DNA of 64,000 bases from Adineta steineri (taxonomy: Eukaryota; Rotifera; Eurotatoria; Adinetida; Adinetidae), in NCBI GenBank assembly GCA_905250115.1, contig CAJNOI010000010.1, forward strand, positions 622,768 to 686,767. Direction: 5' to 3'. Shown in pieces: positions 24,271 through 36,585 of this stretch. A program made the translations under genes and the position numbers. Every line of letters begins with the position of its first letter. Position 1 is the first letter of the stretch. The notes below the pieces were generated by a model, which was given only the letters and a program-made list of their open reading frames with translations, made no database searches and was not told where the DNA came from.

Positions 24271-25554
24271 TTAAATATCTACTTTTCTCATACGTCGTTT
24301 ATCATCTATAGTGAATTTATATTTAAAATATGTATCACTTTCATTCATCATTTTTAGCAAATCCTCTACATAATTAATCATATTCACGCAATGATATGTT
24401 CGATTATGTGGTAACGATAAATTATCTATTTCACATATCATTTCATCTTGTGATGGTAATGACATTTTACCACATAACACACGTGCAATTAAATGTGACT
24501 GAAATTCAGCAAGTGGAAATGGTACAATACGATAGGGAACAGTAAGAAAAGAAAGTGTACCATTAGGAAAATTAGCATGAAATATTTGTTTATATAATGG
24601 ATAAAGATAACGATTTTGAAATAAACGAGTTTGATCAACTTGTAATTTACCTTGAAGAAAAGGCATTCGATATTCATAACCAGTAGCAAATATAATTAAA
24701 TCAGGTTTAATTGAAGTTTGATTTTTAAAGAAGACTGTGTCATCATCAATACGTTCAATAGGTGATACAATAGAAAAGTTTGTTGATAAATAATTAGTAC
24801 ATAAAGTTTTTCCACTTTGTCGAAGGCAATCAATGGTAAAATTTAAATCGTTGTTTTCTTCTTTCATACTTAATATGACTTGCTTAGCTACGGATACTAA
24901 TTCACCACAAATATCAACACCAGATTGACTAGCACCGACAACAATAACACATTGATCTCGATAATGCTCTGGGTCACGATAACTACGAGAATGAATAATT
25001 GAAAAACTTTGATTATTTAAACCAGGAATATCATTTGGCATATATGTATCAGAATAATGGCCATTGGCTACACATATGGCATCAAATTGTTCTGAATAAA
25101 CTGCATAATTTTCATTTTCTTCCAATAAAATTTGATGAGGACGATGTATTAGTTCATTTTTTGAATTAAATCGTACAGTATATGTTACTGTAAATGTTTC
25201 GCCAATTGAATTAACTTTTGTATTCAAATGTATATATTTAAAAAGTTGAAATTTTTCAGCATAAGCAATTAAATATTCTTCTACTTCTTTACAACCAATA
25301 TAAGATTCTGGTTCAATATTAGTAAATGGAAAATCACTAAATTGCATAACAGAACATGGAATATTTGTTTTTAAATTTTTATAAACAGCTGTTGTTGGTG
25401 ATAATCCATCTGAATCATAATGCCATTGACCACCAATAAATGAATTTTGTTCAAAAATAGTCGGCTCGCAATTATACTCACCAGACGAAAGAACACGAGC
25501 ACATCCTAAACCTGACGCACCACCACCTATGATGCAAACTCGAATACGTTTCAT
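24271..25554 (-). CDS. flavin-containing monooxygenase (FMO/senecionine N-oxygenase-like)
   Basis: A single-exon 427-residue NADPH/FAD monooxygenase. It starts MKRIRVCIIGGGASGLGCAR with the FAD-binding GxGxxG motif, followed by GGQWHYDSDG, FSDFPF, a second nucleotide-binding motif VIVVGASQSGVDICGE for NADPH, and the FATGYEYRMPF motif. It is shorter than vertebrate FMOs (about 530) and lacks their C-terminal membrane anchor, as in insect-type FMOs. ATG 25554 is used; no in-frame ATG lies upstream. A TTACTTTTCTAG acceptor-like site lies about 30 nt upstream. Likely role: N- or S-oxygenation of xenobiotics or metabolites; substrate unknown. It is followed after 23 bp by the SDR gene. Confidence 0.92.
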   Translation of the reverse strand: MKRIRVCIIGGGASGLGCARVLSSGEYNCEPTIFEQNSFIGGQWHYDSDGLSPTTAVYKNLKTNIPCSVMQFSDFPFTNIEPESYIGCKEVEEYLIAYAEKFQLFKYIHLNTKVNSIGETFTVTYTVRFNSKNELIHRPHQILLEENENYAVYSEQFDAICVANGHYSDTYMPNDIPGLNNQSFSIIHSRSYRDPEHYRDQCVIVVGASQSGVDICGELVSVAKQVILSMKEENNDLNFTIDCLRQSGKTLCTNYLSTNFSIVSPIERIDDDTVFFKNQTSIKPDLIIFATGYEYRMPFLQGKLQVDQTRLFQNRYLYPLYKQIFHANFPNGTLSFLTVPYRIVPFPLAEFQSHLIARVLCGKMSLPSQDEMICEIDNLSLPHNRTYHCVNMINYVEDLLKMMNESDTYFKYKFTIDDKRRMRKVDI

Positions 25555-25572
25555 TTTCTTTCCTTCAAACAA

Positions 25573-26200
25573 ACAATGTGCTCTAGAAAAGTAAATTTAT
25601 ATTGTCGTCATGTGTAAGATAAACAAAATGTATCATAACATTCTCTATTTTAAACTTAAATCTACAAACAAATATTCAATCTAACATACATTACATTAAA
25701 ATAAGTCACATAGCATTCGAATTTTCTTATCAAAATATAAGATAACAATGTGATACTAATAGATAAAGTATTCGCTTTCAATGACATCTAAAATACTTTT
25801 TGATACGAACTTTAATTATAAATTGATAACAAGATTGAGTCAATATAGCACATATTTCTCTTTCATACAAGATCATTAATTATTCGCATTGTTTATTCAT
25901 TCGCTAAAATATCTAACGAATGAAATATTCGATTGTATCCTCTTTATTAAACACATATTTGTTCTTTATTTATTTTTAAAAAAATATAGAATTTTTTCAA
26001 ATAAATCACAAATATTTGTTTTATTTTAATTTTAATTCGAATAAAATTTTTTTTATTTCAATTGATTGTAGTGACAAATTATAAAGAGGTTGAAAACATC
26101 AATAAAAGAAAAAAAGAAAGATGGTTGCTCTCGTCAATCTGTTGATCATCTGTTCTTTTCTAGGCTATGACATTGAAATATTGATCATTCGAATCTAGTT
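25573..26200. other. divergent promoter region
   Basis: This AT-rich interval separates the minus-strand monooxygenase from the plus-strand CUB/LDLa receptor. No gene seen. It presumably holds both promoters. Confidence 0.6.
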
Positions 26201-29200
26201 ATGCCGATTAATAATCACGGCATTCGAATATTTCATTTAATTATTTCTATTATTTTATTTAATTATGGTATTACAAAAAATCCAATATCTGATTTAATAT
26301 TATCAACCAATTTTTGTACAAATATATCCATTAATAATCTATCATTTGGTGTGATACATAGCTTAAATTTTTATTCAGGTCAATCTCAACCACCGAATAT
26401 ATCGTGTTCATGGATAATAGAAAATTTTCAAACATCACTTGGATCAAATTATATTCTTTCATTACGTGTTATTGATGTAGAAAATGATCCAACACATTGG
26501 TCAAATGAATTAACATTTTGGACAGGGAATAAACAAATATCTGTTGATGATATTAATAAAAAAACATATTTATTATCATCAACATCATCAATAAAAATCT
26601 ATTTTCGTACAAAACCACCTTTATTACAAACATTCAATCCATATATACGTACAAATTTACGAATACGTCGATTTTTAATTGAATTTCTTCATGTTAATAA
26701 TGATTTAATAACAAATACAAATGAAAATTATTTTCTTTGTCTATCAAGTGGAATATTAATACCAAAACAATGGAAATGTAATTGTATATATGAATGTTCA
26801 TATGATGATCATAGTGATGAAGATAATTGTCCATTATGTTCAATGTATAATCCATTAAATAGTTTATTATGTCAATCAAATGAAATATGGTGTTTACCAC
26901 ATACATCAAAATCTTTTACTGATAATTTAATTGATACTGAATATGATGATGATAATAACAACGATTGGATGCAATCTCATATAAGTTATAGTCGAAAAAT
27001 TGATTCAAAAGGTAATTGAATGCATCTATAAATTGTTCACTTTAGTATAGTTCCGGACGTGTATGTCTATCTTTAAGTAAATCGTTTCCATAGAGATAAT
27101 CCCGAGAGATGTTTAATTAAGCCAGATTAGACAATACATTAGAATAATAACATCATAAACTTACTAAATGCGATGCATCACTATTTATATGTATATTCTT
27201 TTTGATCGGAATCAAAAATTTTATAATCAATAGAGAAAACGAGATTAATATTAGACTTTAATTATTCTCTATCATTAAATCTAAGCAAACTTTAATTTCC
27301 GAAAGTTTCCTGTTTCAATATATTAATTCTCATCTTATATAAAATAAATATTATTCACTAGTTCAACTAGTACATCTGATTTGTCACGAACACATGTTCT
27401 TATTTTATTTTTATGATAAACTATTTGAATAAATATTGACTGTAATTTAAGGTGTTTGTATTCCACGTAATGAATATCAACAATGTTCATATTCAACAAA
27501 TTCATCAACTTGTGAAAAAATTCTTGCATGGCGTCAAGATCATGGTCAAATTATACTTGATGATTTTCTTCTTAAAATCAATCAATCAATATGTTTTATT
27601 ATAATTGCAAAAGAAGACTATAAAATCAAATTTATGTTAAATCAGTATTATTTTTTTAAGCAACATGAAGATTTTGAAATGATTGTTTATGATGGAACTG
27701 AAGAAGAAAATAAAATTCTTACATCATCGAGTTGGTTATTAAAAAAAGATATTGTTCAAACACGTGATAATCATGTAGCAACAATTATTATTCGAAAACG
27801 TTCTTTACAACCCATATCATTAATAAATGATGATGTTTTCAATTATTTACAAATAAATGATACGAATAAACAAATTCAACAACGTGGTATTAATTTCATT
27901 TCATTGAATATAACATGGGTAACAAGTATTTGTCCAGACAATCAAATGCTCTGTGGTGGACATTTTGAAACAAAATGTTATACTAAAGAACAAAGATGTG
28001 ATGGTAAATGATAAAGGTTTTTTTTGTTTCTCTTTCAATAAATTTATTTTAATAGGTATTTGGGATTGTATTAGTGGAGATGATGAACTTGGTTGTTCAC
28101 CGGAATCATGTCCAACAACATTTGCATGTAATGATCGTTTACGTTTACCATCCGATCCACCAAGATGTTTTACATGGTCAGAACGTTGTAATGGAAATGC
28201 ATTTTGTACAAATCGTACAGATGAAAAATTTTGTACAAATTGGTGGTGTAATTCAAATAATGGAACATTTCTATGTAAAAATTTTAATTGTATTTATGAA
28301 ACATGGGTTTGTGATGGTAAGAAGAAAAAGAAAATTAAACAAAAAAATTTTATCTGAAAATTTTCGTTTATTTTTTGTAGGTACTGATGATTGTGGTGAT
28401 CATTCAGATGAAATGAATTGTCCATCGCGTGTACCACGTCGTATAGTAACAGCTGCAGTTATTGGTGCAACTGTTTGTTCAACTTTATTTATAATTGCAT
28501 TAGGTTGTACATGTAAATTATTTCATTTACGTTCAGCAGAACGACGAGCAACATCTCGTTTATTAAATCCTCAACGTTATATTGAAAGACGTCGTCAACA
28601 AATTCAACGTGAACAACAACGTCGTTTAAATCGACAGAATCGTCATCGAGCATCAACAACAACAGCAGCAGCAGCAGAAGCATCAATAACACCAGATAAT
28701 TCATCAGTGATATCGAATGAAACAAGGCGAATAGCACCACCATCATATAATCAAACTATGGGTCTTATGGATGAAAATGAAGAAAGACAAGCAGCTCTTG
28801 CTGAACATTTAAGACTTGCTGGTTTATCTAATTATATTACATTACCACCTATACATAATAGTTCAAGAACATCAAGATCAACATCAAGACATCGACATAG
28901 AAGACACCGAAGGCATCGTCATCATCATCATCATCGACGAGCACATAGTGAAGGTAAAATTAAAATAAAATAGCTTTTTTTTAATATTTAATTGTCTATT
29001 TTTAAAGGTTCACGTGTGGCGTTACTAGAACCAAATGTTGTTGTTCCAAATAATGCTTTTCCTGCACCAACCACAGCATTTTCTTTTAATCGTTTACGTT
29101 CTCATCTTCGTTCTTTATTTACAACAGATCGTACTACAGCGACTACTAATACTAATACTTCTACTAATAATAATAATAACAGTATTCAAACAAATCCTAA

Positions 29201-29690
29201 TTCAAATCAATTTGACACGTATGAACGTCATAATTCATCTATATTATCGTCAGTTCAACCAATTCATCTTCCTACTCGACCATATTTAAATTCCGATTTT
29301 ATACAATCAAGAGAACTTCCACCACCATATACTGAACAACAGATAATACCATCTAATCCATCAATAAATTCATTATCAACAGCAATAACAAATAGTCGTC
29401 GTAGTAGTAGTGGTGGAAGTGATATTGAATCAATAAATCGAACAACTCCAACATCATCATCATCATTATATCGTTTACAAAAACGACAAATACCTATAAA
29501 TACATTACGTGATCGTATGAGACAATTTATATCAGGTTCAGCAGTTCGAGTAACAACAGATGAATTAAATCATCCAGTACAAACAACTACAACGACATTA
29601 GATATAGATTTAGAAGAACAACCACCTGTTGCATCTATGGAAGATGATGAACAACATAGTAGTGATGATGACAAAATATTAACGCCTTAA
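26201..29690 (+). CDS. CUB/LDLa transmembrane receptor, LRP10/LRP12-like
   Basis: Five exons (26201-27011, 27452-28003, 28056-28316, 28381-28953, 29008-29690) join in frame to 959 residues. A signal peptide (FHLIISIILFNYGI) is followed by two CUB-like modules and LDL-receptor class A modules ending in the calcium-binding Asp/Glu pattern (YDDHSDEDNCP, ISGDDELGC, DDCGDHSDEMNCP). A membrane helix (VTAAVIGATVCSTLFIIALG) leads into a long tail of about 400 residues. The tail is basic and His/Arg-rich, then Ser/Thr-rich, with two PPxY-type motifs (APPSYNQ, LPPPYTE) that could recruit WW-domain ubiquitin ligases. CUB plus LDLa plus a long tail matches the LRP3/LRP10/LRP12 group of endocytic receptors. 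Intron 1 is about 440 bp; the others are about 50-65 bp. Confidence 0.87.
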
Positions 29691-30480
29691 TACATATATA
29701 TATCTATTAGTTTTCTTTTTTTGTACGAAAACGATTTTTTTCTTTTTTTTTTTTGTATATTATGTCCTTTTTTGTTTTGTTTATTCATTTATTTCAATTA
29801 ACCCGATCTGATGTTGTCATACAGGGGAAATGTTTATTATTCCAACTCTCTTTTTTCTTCTTTGTGTGTAAACCACAGTGATGTTTTCTCTTATACATAT
29901 AATCTTTTTGTTCTTCTTTCTTTTCTTTTGTTGAATACCAACAATTTTAGAGATACAGTGCTTCTTGTATTTTTCTACATGAATTTTCTGTCTATTCGCC
30001 ATTATCGTTAAAAGAAAGACACAATTTTTATTAGGTATAAATATAAATATATATATACAGATAAACAAAATATATAGAAGAACAAACTAAAATATTCTAT
30101 GATTAGATTCTCTCTAGGGTGCTCATTTGTATTCATAAATGATACATACTGTCTCTTTTTTTCTCATCGTAACTAATGCTGCTACGGCCAATTTCCAACA
30201 ATGAACAGAGGAGAGAAAAAAAGAAAAAGCAAATTAATTCAATCTATGTTGAAACAAGAAATAGAATATTCCGTTTTTTTTTTTCTTTGTATCTATTCTT
30301 TTGACAATGACAAGAAAATTAGAAGCACAAATCAACTAGTTCAGTCTAACTGAGATTCCGGCTGGTTAAACTGTATGTGCATAATATTAGCAATAGGAGG
30401 CGGAAAGAGTAAAACAAAATGGTGTTGTCACATTATCATTCTTAACATCGAACGGAATAAAAACAAAACGAGAGGGATGC

Positions 30481-30497
30481 AGAGAGAGAGAGAGAGA
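30481..30497. repeat. (GA)n microsatellite
   Basis: About eight GA units. Confidence 0.85.
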
Positions 30498-30781
30498 AAA
30501 ACTCCAAGAGAACAAAGAGATCAAACAAAAAGAAGAATATAAAGAAAAGGAGATAAAATTCGATTGTGATCAGTAACTAACTGAATGACAAGAGAATGAG
30601 CGCATCTTTCTTTATGTGTGCAATATGCAGTTTTTTCTTCTTCTTCTTTAGTAAATTATAAGAAAAACTGACATGCAATAGATTCATTGAGTAAGCAATT
30701 CAACTTTGTTTCTCATCTAGACATAACATATTTATATATATATATATATTAAATGAACAATTTTTTTTCGTAAAACTAAGT

Positions 30782-30841
30782 GTATTCTCAAGCACTAGTA
30801 ATTGAATGTAATGTTTTATTATTGCTTGAGAGTATTCCTTA
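30782..30841 (+). ncRNA. mir-137: miR-137 precursor hairpin
   Basis: The two arms GTATTCTCAAGCA (30782-30794) and TGCTTGAGAGTAT (30823-30835) pair over 13 bp with two G-U pairs. A further six pairs follow after one mismatch, leaving a loop of about 14 nt, which is normal for an animal pre-miRNA. The 3' arm from 30820 reads TATTGCTTGAGAGTATTCC. Its first 12 bases equal the fly miR-137 as I remember it (UAUUGCUUGAGA...), including the whole seed. The 5' arm also resembles the passenger strand of known miR-137 precursors. It stands alone between the CUB/LDLa receptor gene and MFSD5, on the plus strand. Expression not shown. Confidence 0.85.
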
Positions 30842-31183
30842 ATATTATACGATGTCTCATCTATAAATTTCTTTTATTTTTCCTAATAAGATAATTGTTC
30901 GTCGTACTCAACCAAACAATATAAAAAGTTTGTCATTGATAACAAGATTGCAATATCAAAAATCTGTCTTGGATAAGTAACGACATCTTTTATTATGTCT
31001 ATATTTCTGGGTTGGTTATATTTTATATATGATTGTAATTGTTTCGCCTTGATGTGGTTGTGAGGAAAGGGGAAAATAGAAAACAGAACAATTTAACTCT
31101 ATCATTTGTGTATAATAAAGGGTGAAAAACAAACTAACAGTTTTTTTATAACATTCTACACGAATCAATTCATTCCAATTAAT

Positions 31184-33389
31184 ATGGATGTATTTTTAAT
31201 TGTTCTGGGTTTATTGATAGCTGCATGTTTTATACTGCATCTATATACTCGGCAAGTTCAACAACAAGTAAAAGATCCAGCTTTTAGAAAATTTCAACAA
31301 GTTTATCTAATTGTGTATTTATTAGCTGTTGGTAAAATAAAAATAAGAAAAAAAATTGATTTTCTTCGAAATATTCATTTATTTTAGCCGGAGATTGGCT
31401 TCAAGGACCACATGTCTATGCTCTATATGAAAGTTATGGAATTCAAAAGCATGAAATTGAAATACTTTTTATTGCTGGATTTGGATCATCAATGATATTT
31501 GGTACAATTGTTGCATCATTAGCTGATAAATAGTAAATAATCTAACGAGTATAATTTTCAACCGAGATTCTTTCTTTAGTGGTCGACGAAACACATGTTT
31601 ATTATATGGAATACTCTATGGAGTATCATGTATAACAAAGGTTAATAAACGAAAAGTTTTTATCTAGAAAATCTGAGTTTTGTTTTTGAGTTTATAGCAT
31701 TTTCCTAATTTTCAAATATTATTCGTTGGACGATTACTTGCTGGCATGGCAACATCGATCTTATTTAGTGCATTTGAATCATGGTTAGTTAATGAACATC
31801 AACGAGTGTGTAGATTTGATTTTAAAATAAAAGAATTAATACGATTTCGATTTCTTTTTACTAGAGAAATTTTGAACCTGAAACATTAGGTACAATATTT
31901 GCAAATGCATATTTTGGAAATTCAGTCGTAGCAATATTATCAGGAATTACTGCGCAAATTGCTGCTACTAAATTTGGATATGTGTAAGTAATTATAAAGA
32001 TAATCTTATCATGAATAGAGATATTATTGTTGCGTCAGCTGTAGAAACGATTACTTATGAAGCAGTGAATACAAAAGTTGTGTCAGATTTGACCTAAATA
32101 TGTTTTTTTGTTCTAGTGCTCCATTTGATAGTGCAATATTAGTATTTATTGCTATGTGCTTTATATTGGCTACGACTTGGTCAGAAAATCATGGTGATGC
32201 TAATGCACCTATTAGTCAATCGTTTTTGTCGGCTTATAATTCAATTAAATCAGGTATAGAATTGAAAATATAATATTATGTATCGATTTGATTTTTTTGT
32301 ATTTTTGAAGATCGTAAAATATTTCTGTTGGGTATTGTTCAAGCACTTTTCGAAGCATCAATGTATGTGTTTGTACTTGAATGGACTCCGGCATTAACTG
32401 AAGCATTAAGTGTACCATCTGTTGATAAAACAGATAATAAAAATCCACCAATTCCACATGGTTTGTTGAAAGAATAGAATTGTTTTTAATAAAGAAAATG
32501 AAATCATAAATGTATAGGATATGTTTTTGCAAGTTATATGGTTGCAATGATGATGGGATCGAATTCATTCAAAGTATTCTGTAATTATACAACACCGGAA
32601 TCATTTATGAGGTTGATAGTTTAGATTTCTTGGTTGTTTGCTTATTTAATTTATTTATATTTAGATATATTGTTATTGTTGCGGCATTCTGCTTGAGTGT
32701 ACCAGTTTTCCTACCAAAGGTAAGTTGAAATTATAGATTTCATTTGATTTAGAAATTTTTAACGAATTTTTTTTAATAGTCACAAGTAATAATGTTTAGT
32801 TCATTTTTAATTTTTGAATTCTGCATTGGTATCTTTTGGCCGTGAGTTTAATAGAATATAAATTAAATAGAAAATCTTGTTTGATTCTTTAAGTGCAATG
32901 GCTACAATGAGAAGTAAATATGTGCCGGAAGAAGGTTTGTTTAAATATTTAAATTCTTATACATTAATCAAACTTTGTTTTTCTCTTCTTCATTTATTTA
33001 GCTCGTGCTACAATTATGAATTACTTTCGTATTCCATTAAATTTAATCGTCGTTGTGATACTTCTTAGAGTAAAGATAATTATTTGTATTTTGATCTATT
33101 AAAAACTTTTTCTTTCTTTCAGGATTTCCATTTAAAAGTTATCTTCATGAGCTGTGTCTTTTTCTTAGTTCTTGCTGCTATTAGCATGTCTTTATTACAT
33201 AAGTCAGTTTTATTATTAACAATATAATTATTTCCTTAACAGAATCTTTTTCTTCTTGATAGTTTAACATTACATCGCACCATATCAACGTCTTCAACTG
33301 CTGCACAACATGAAAAAATGTTACATTCAATGAATCCTTCTATTGATAATGATAACAATAGCAACGAACATATACGGGCAGCAGTCTAA
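31184..33389 (+). CDS. MFSD5: MFSD5, molybdate-anion transporter family
   Basis: A multi-pass major facilitator protein; human MFSD5 is reported as a molybdate transporter. About ten or eleven exons with short introns. The start MDVFLIVLGLLIAACFIL (ATG 31184) and segments DPAFRKFQQVYLIVYLLA, GDWLQGPHVYALYESYG, LFIAGFGSSMIFGTI, LADKYGRRNTCLLYG, VGRLLAGMATSILFSAFESW, ANAYFGNSVVAILSG, ALFEASMYVFVLEWTPAL, SNSFKVFCNYTTPES, FCIGIFWPSLSAMATMRSKY and EARATIMNYFRIPLNL are all characteristic of this family. The C-terminus is a short hydrophilic tail ending IRAAV, with TAA at 33387-33389. The set appears complete and intact. Confidence 0.94.
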
Positions 33390-33847
33390 ATCATCTATTT
33401 AACAAGAATCTCAAATTATACATCGTGATAATATTCCTATTGTGATAAAAATAACATTAATACAAAAATAATTTAGTTTGCTTTTTATTTGTGGCGTCTT
33501 GTATGCAGTTATATAATTTGCTTTTATTGGGGCGAACAATTTTCCTTGTATTTCATAAATTTAAAAATAAAAATAAAAATAAAATATTAAGCCAAATGAG
33601 AATTGTTTCGTCTGCATTGCACTTATTCTTTTGAACAGATGATTATCTATGTATACTACATTTGTTTATTTGAAATCGAGGGGTTTATTGTATCAGATAA
33701 TAGAAAAGTGATCGTATGTTTTTTCTTCTAGCTGAAGGAGACGACCATGTCCTACATAGAGAAAATAGTATGTATATATACATAACAGAGAGAAAAAGAC
33801 GAAAAACTAAATATATAATTTCGTCATTTAATGTTCTTGTGAACAGA
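33390..33847 (+). other. intergenic / 5' region of GPAT gene
   Basis: No gene seen. AATAAAAATAAAAATAAAAT near 33566-33585 probably holds the MFSD5 polyadenylation signal. Confidence 0.6.
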
Positions 33848-35507
33848 ATGGTAAAAGTAAATAGATTTAGGTATGTGTCACAAATAGATAGTTTTTTTTC
33901 AGGCCGAAAAAAAAAGTTCGTTTATTTTTATTTTAAAATATAAATCGAAATGTTGTTTTTTTTTGAATTTCGTTAGGCTTTATCATCATTGGTCGTCATA
34001 CAGTTTAAAACAACGTGTGACACTTGCAGTACAAATTTTTGCAATCTTAGGCTTTCTGTGTTTACCAGTGATAAGTATAGTTGCTCTTGTTCTTACTCTT
34101 GCTGTACTTAATATGTCACTTGGTATACGAAAACTTTATGTTAAAATTCTTACATTTTTATTTGATTATGCAACACAAATAAGCAAAGATAAAGAAATTC
34201 CTTTTGATTCAAATTTAAAAACAGCTGAATCACCAACACCACAAATAGAACCACAAATTATTGATAATGTACTTGATGATTGGGTTGAACTTAGTCCAAA
34301 TACATTTATGATAAATGAATCGAAAACAGAACAAAGTATAACAAGTGAAGAAGAAAATCAAAGAATATCGAGAGCATCATCACAAACTGATATTCAATTT
34401 AAATTAAGTAAGAATATTGTTTACTAAATTATCAGACACACCCACCCACCCGCCCTAATTCTTCAACTATTTCTTTTTTTTTGTCTAGGTGATATCATAG
34501 ATTATACTCGTCAGGGTCTTGAAGCAATTGTTGACGATGAAGTAACAAAACGTTTTACATCTGCTAATGAAATGGCAGTATGGAATTTATTAACACGTAC
34601 ACAACAACAACATGGATCATTTTCAATACGTGTTACAGTATTATGGTTTATTGGATTTCTCATACGTTATTTTATATTATTTCCAATTCGTATTTGTCTA
34701 TTTTTTCTTGCAATCTTTTGGGTATTAGGTTCAATTATATTTCTAAGATATGTTCCAAAACAAGAAATGAAATTACGTTTTGGATTTTATATTAACATTG
34801 TTTTACATCGTATATTATCACGTGTTTTTTCTGCTATAATAACTTATCATAATACAGAACATCGTGCTAAATGTGGTTCAATATGTGTTGCTAATCATAC
34901 ATCACCTATTGATGTTATTATATTATCAACAGATAATGGATTTTCAATGATTGGACAAAAACATGGCGGATTTTTTGGTATAGTACAAAAAACTCTATCA
35001 CAAACAGCAAATCATATATGGTTTGAACGGTCGGAAGCGAAAGATCGTCATATGGTTGCACAAAAAATGCGTGAACATATTAAAAATGAAACAAATTTAC
35101 CCATATTAATTTTTCCTGAAGGTACATGTATAAATAATACATCAGTTATGATGTTTAAAAAAGGTTGTTTTGAAATAAGTGAAGCACCTATCTATCCAGT
35201 TGCAATTAAATATGATAATCGTTTTGGTGATGCTTTTTGGAATTCATCAAAACATGAATTAGTTCAATATTTAATATTAATGATGACATCATGGGCTATT
35301 GTTGTTGATGTTTATTATTTACCACCGATGAAAATTGAAAAAAATGAATTATCTATGGATTTTGCTCGACGAGTTAAAGCAGCTATTGCTAAACAAGGTG
35401 GTTTTGTTGATTTAGAATGGGATGGTGGATTAAAACGTTCATTACCTAAAGCAGATTTTCGAGAAGAAGAACAAAGAAAATTTTATGAAATGCTTAAAAC
35501 AGATTGA
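33848..35507 (+). CDS. GPAT3/4: glycerol-3-phosphate acyltransferase, GPAT3/GPAT4 type
   Basis: Transfers an acyl group from acyl-CoA to glycerol-3-phosphate, the first step of glycerolipid synthesis in the ER. Three exons (33848-33870, 33977-34407, 34489-35507) give 490 residues. The 23-nt first exon encodes MVKVNRFR, joined in frame to LYHHWSSYSLKQR. This is supported by the frame and GT-AG sites only. Two hydrophobic regions precede the catalytic part. The acyltransferase motifs are HTSPID (the HX4D motif, in CVANHTSPIDVIIL), WFERSEAKDR, FPEGTC (in ILIFPEGTCINNTSVMMFKK) and the following IYPVAIKYD. The C-terminus GGFVDLEWDGGLKR is family-typical. Length is close to human GPAT4 (about 456). 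CKS follows after 193 bp on the same strand. Confidence 0.93.
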
Positions 35508-35700
35508 AAAACGTTTCGATACAACAACAACAAAAAAAAACATTCAATCTTTCTGTTTTTCTGTTTTCGGTTTCGCATTTTTTTTTATATTTATGTAAAC
35601 AGTTTATTTCTCGAAAATTTTAACATATGCCTAGTTATTTTTTACCGATTACTGGATATTTGTTTTTGTTATTATAGATTTCATCTGATTAATTAACATC

Positions 35701-36320
35701 ATGCCACCTGGTCAACAACAGAAGCCACCTCGTTATTCATCAACTTGTATGATAAAAGAAAATAACTTTATTTTTATTTCATTTGAATATATTTCTCTTT
35801 TGTTTTTTAGATGAAGATGATAAATTTCAATATCGACACGTTATTTTGGATAAAGAGATGGCGCCTGTAATTCCAAAAAATCGTCTCATGGACGAAGTTG
35901 AGTGGCGTGCATTGGGAATTAAACAAGGACCTCATTGGGAACATTACCTTATTCATAAGCCTGGTAATACTTTCTACTTACTCAGTTCTATTACACTATA
36001 TATGTATATACTATACAGAACCATTTGTACTTATGTTTCGTCGTCAATTAAAATATCGTGTTGAACCTGATCCAGGAATGCAACAACAAAACACTCATTT
36101 TCCAACAACACGTATGCCTGTTAGTGCAACAATGAATATGTCAACAAGTTATCCACTTGGTGATTCAACAAATACAAAAAAAACTATGGTGACACGTGGT
36201 GGAAGTTCTAGTGGTGGGCTTCGCGTGGCTGTTAATCCATATAAAGTTATACATGATCAAATTGATGAAGAAGATAATGAACTTCTAGAATCAGGCTTTG
36301 TTAGTCATTGTGATGAATAA
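35701..36320 (+). CDS. diverged CKS cyclin-dependent kinase subunit with C-terminal extension
   Basis: Three exons (35701-35746, 35811-35963, 36019-36320) give 166 residues, about twice the usual CKS length. The core FQYRHVILDKEMAPVIPKN, WRALGIKQGPHWEHYLIHKP and EPFVLMFRRQLKYR aligns along its whole length with CKS1/CKS2. Compared with the canonical copy next door, QQSLGW is replaced by KQGPHW, losing the Ser of the phosphate-binding pocket, and the hinge HEPEPH becomes HKPEPF. The Arg of YRH, the Trp and the Arg pair FRR are kept. A Ser/Thr/Asn-rich tail of about 80 residues follows. The last intron sits at the same codon position as in the neighbour, so the two arose by duplication. A TTGTTATTATAG acceptor-like site lies 23 nt upstream of the ATG. 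Confidence 0.9.
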
Positions 36321-36585
36321 ATAACTTTTTTTGTGTTTAATGTTTTTTTCTCAGTTTACCGTCGTTGTCAGATAACTTTTTTTTCTTAATTTCTACTTGT
36401 TAGATATATTTTTTTTTTCTCTTTATATTTCATTCGTTTAACGAATATCATAATCCGATCAATTATTTTCATTTCTTTATATTTTTAGAAGACAAAAACA
36501 ACTAAAGAGAGTTATTATAACTATTTTAGATTAAAAAAACCTCAAGTATATTTGTCGTTGTTTATAACTTCTTCTGTCGTCAGCA

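Larger units (their letters stand above)
29691..31183. other. intergenic region containing a microRNA hairpin
   Basis: No protein gene recognised. The left part is the pyrimidine-rich 3' flank of the receptor gene, with a GA run at 30481-30497. The miR-137 hairpin lies at about 30782-30841. Confidence 0.7.

Noticed and set aside
34580-34795. out-of-frame open frame inside the GPAT exon
   Set aside because: A shadow of the real acyltransferase frame, which carries all the motifs.
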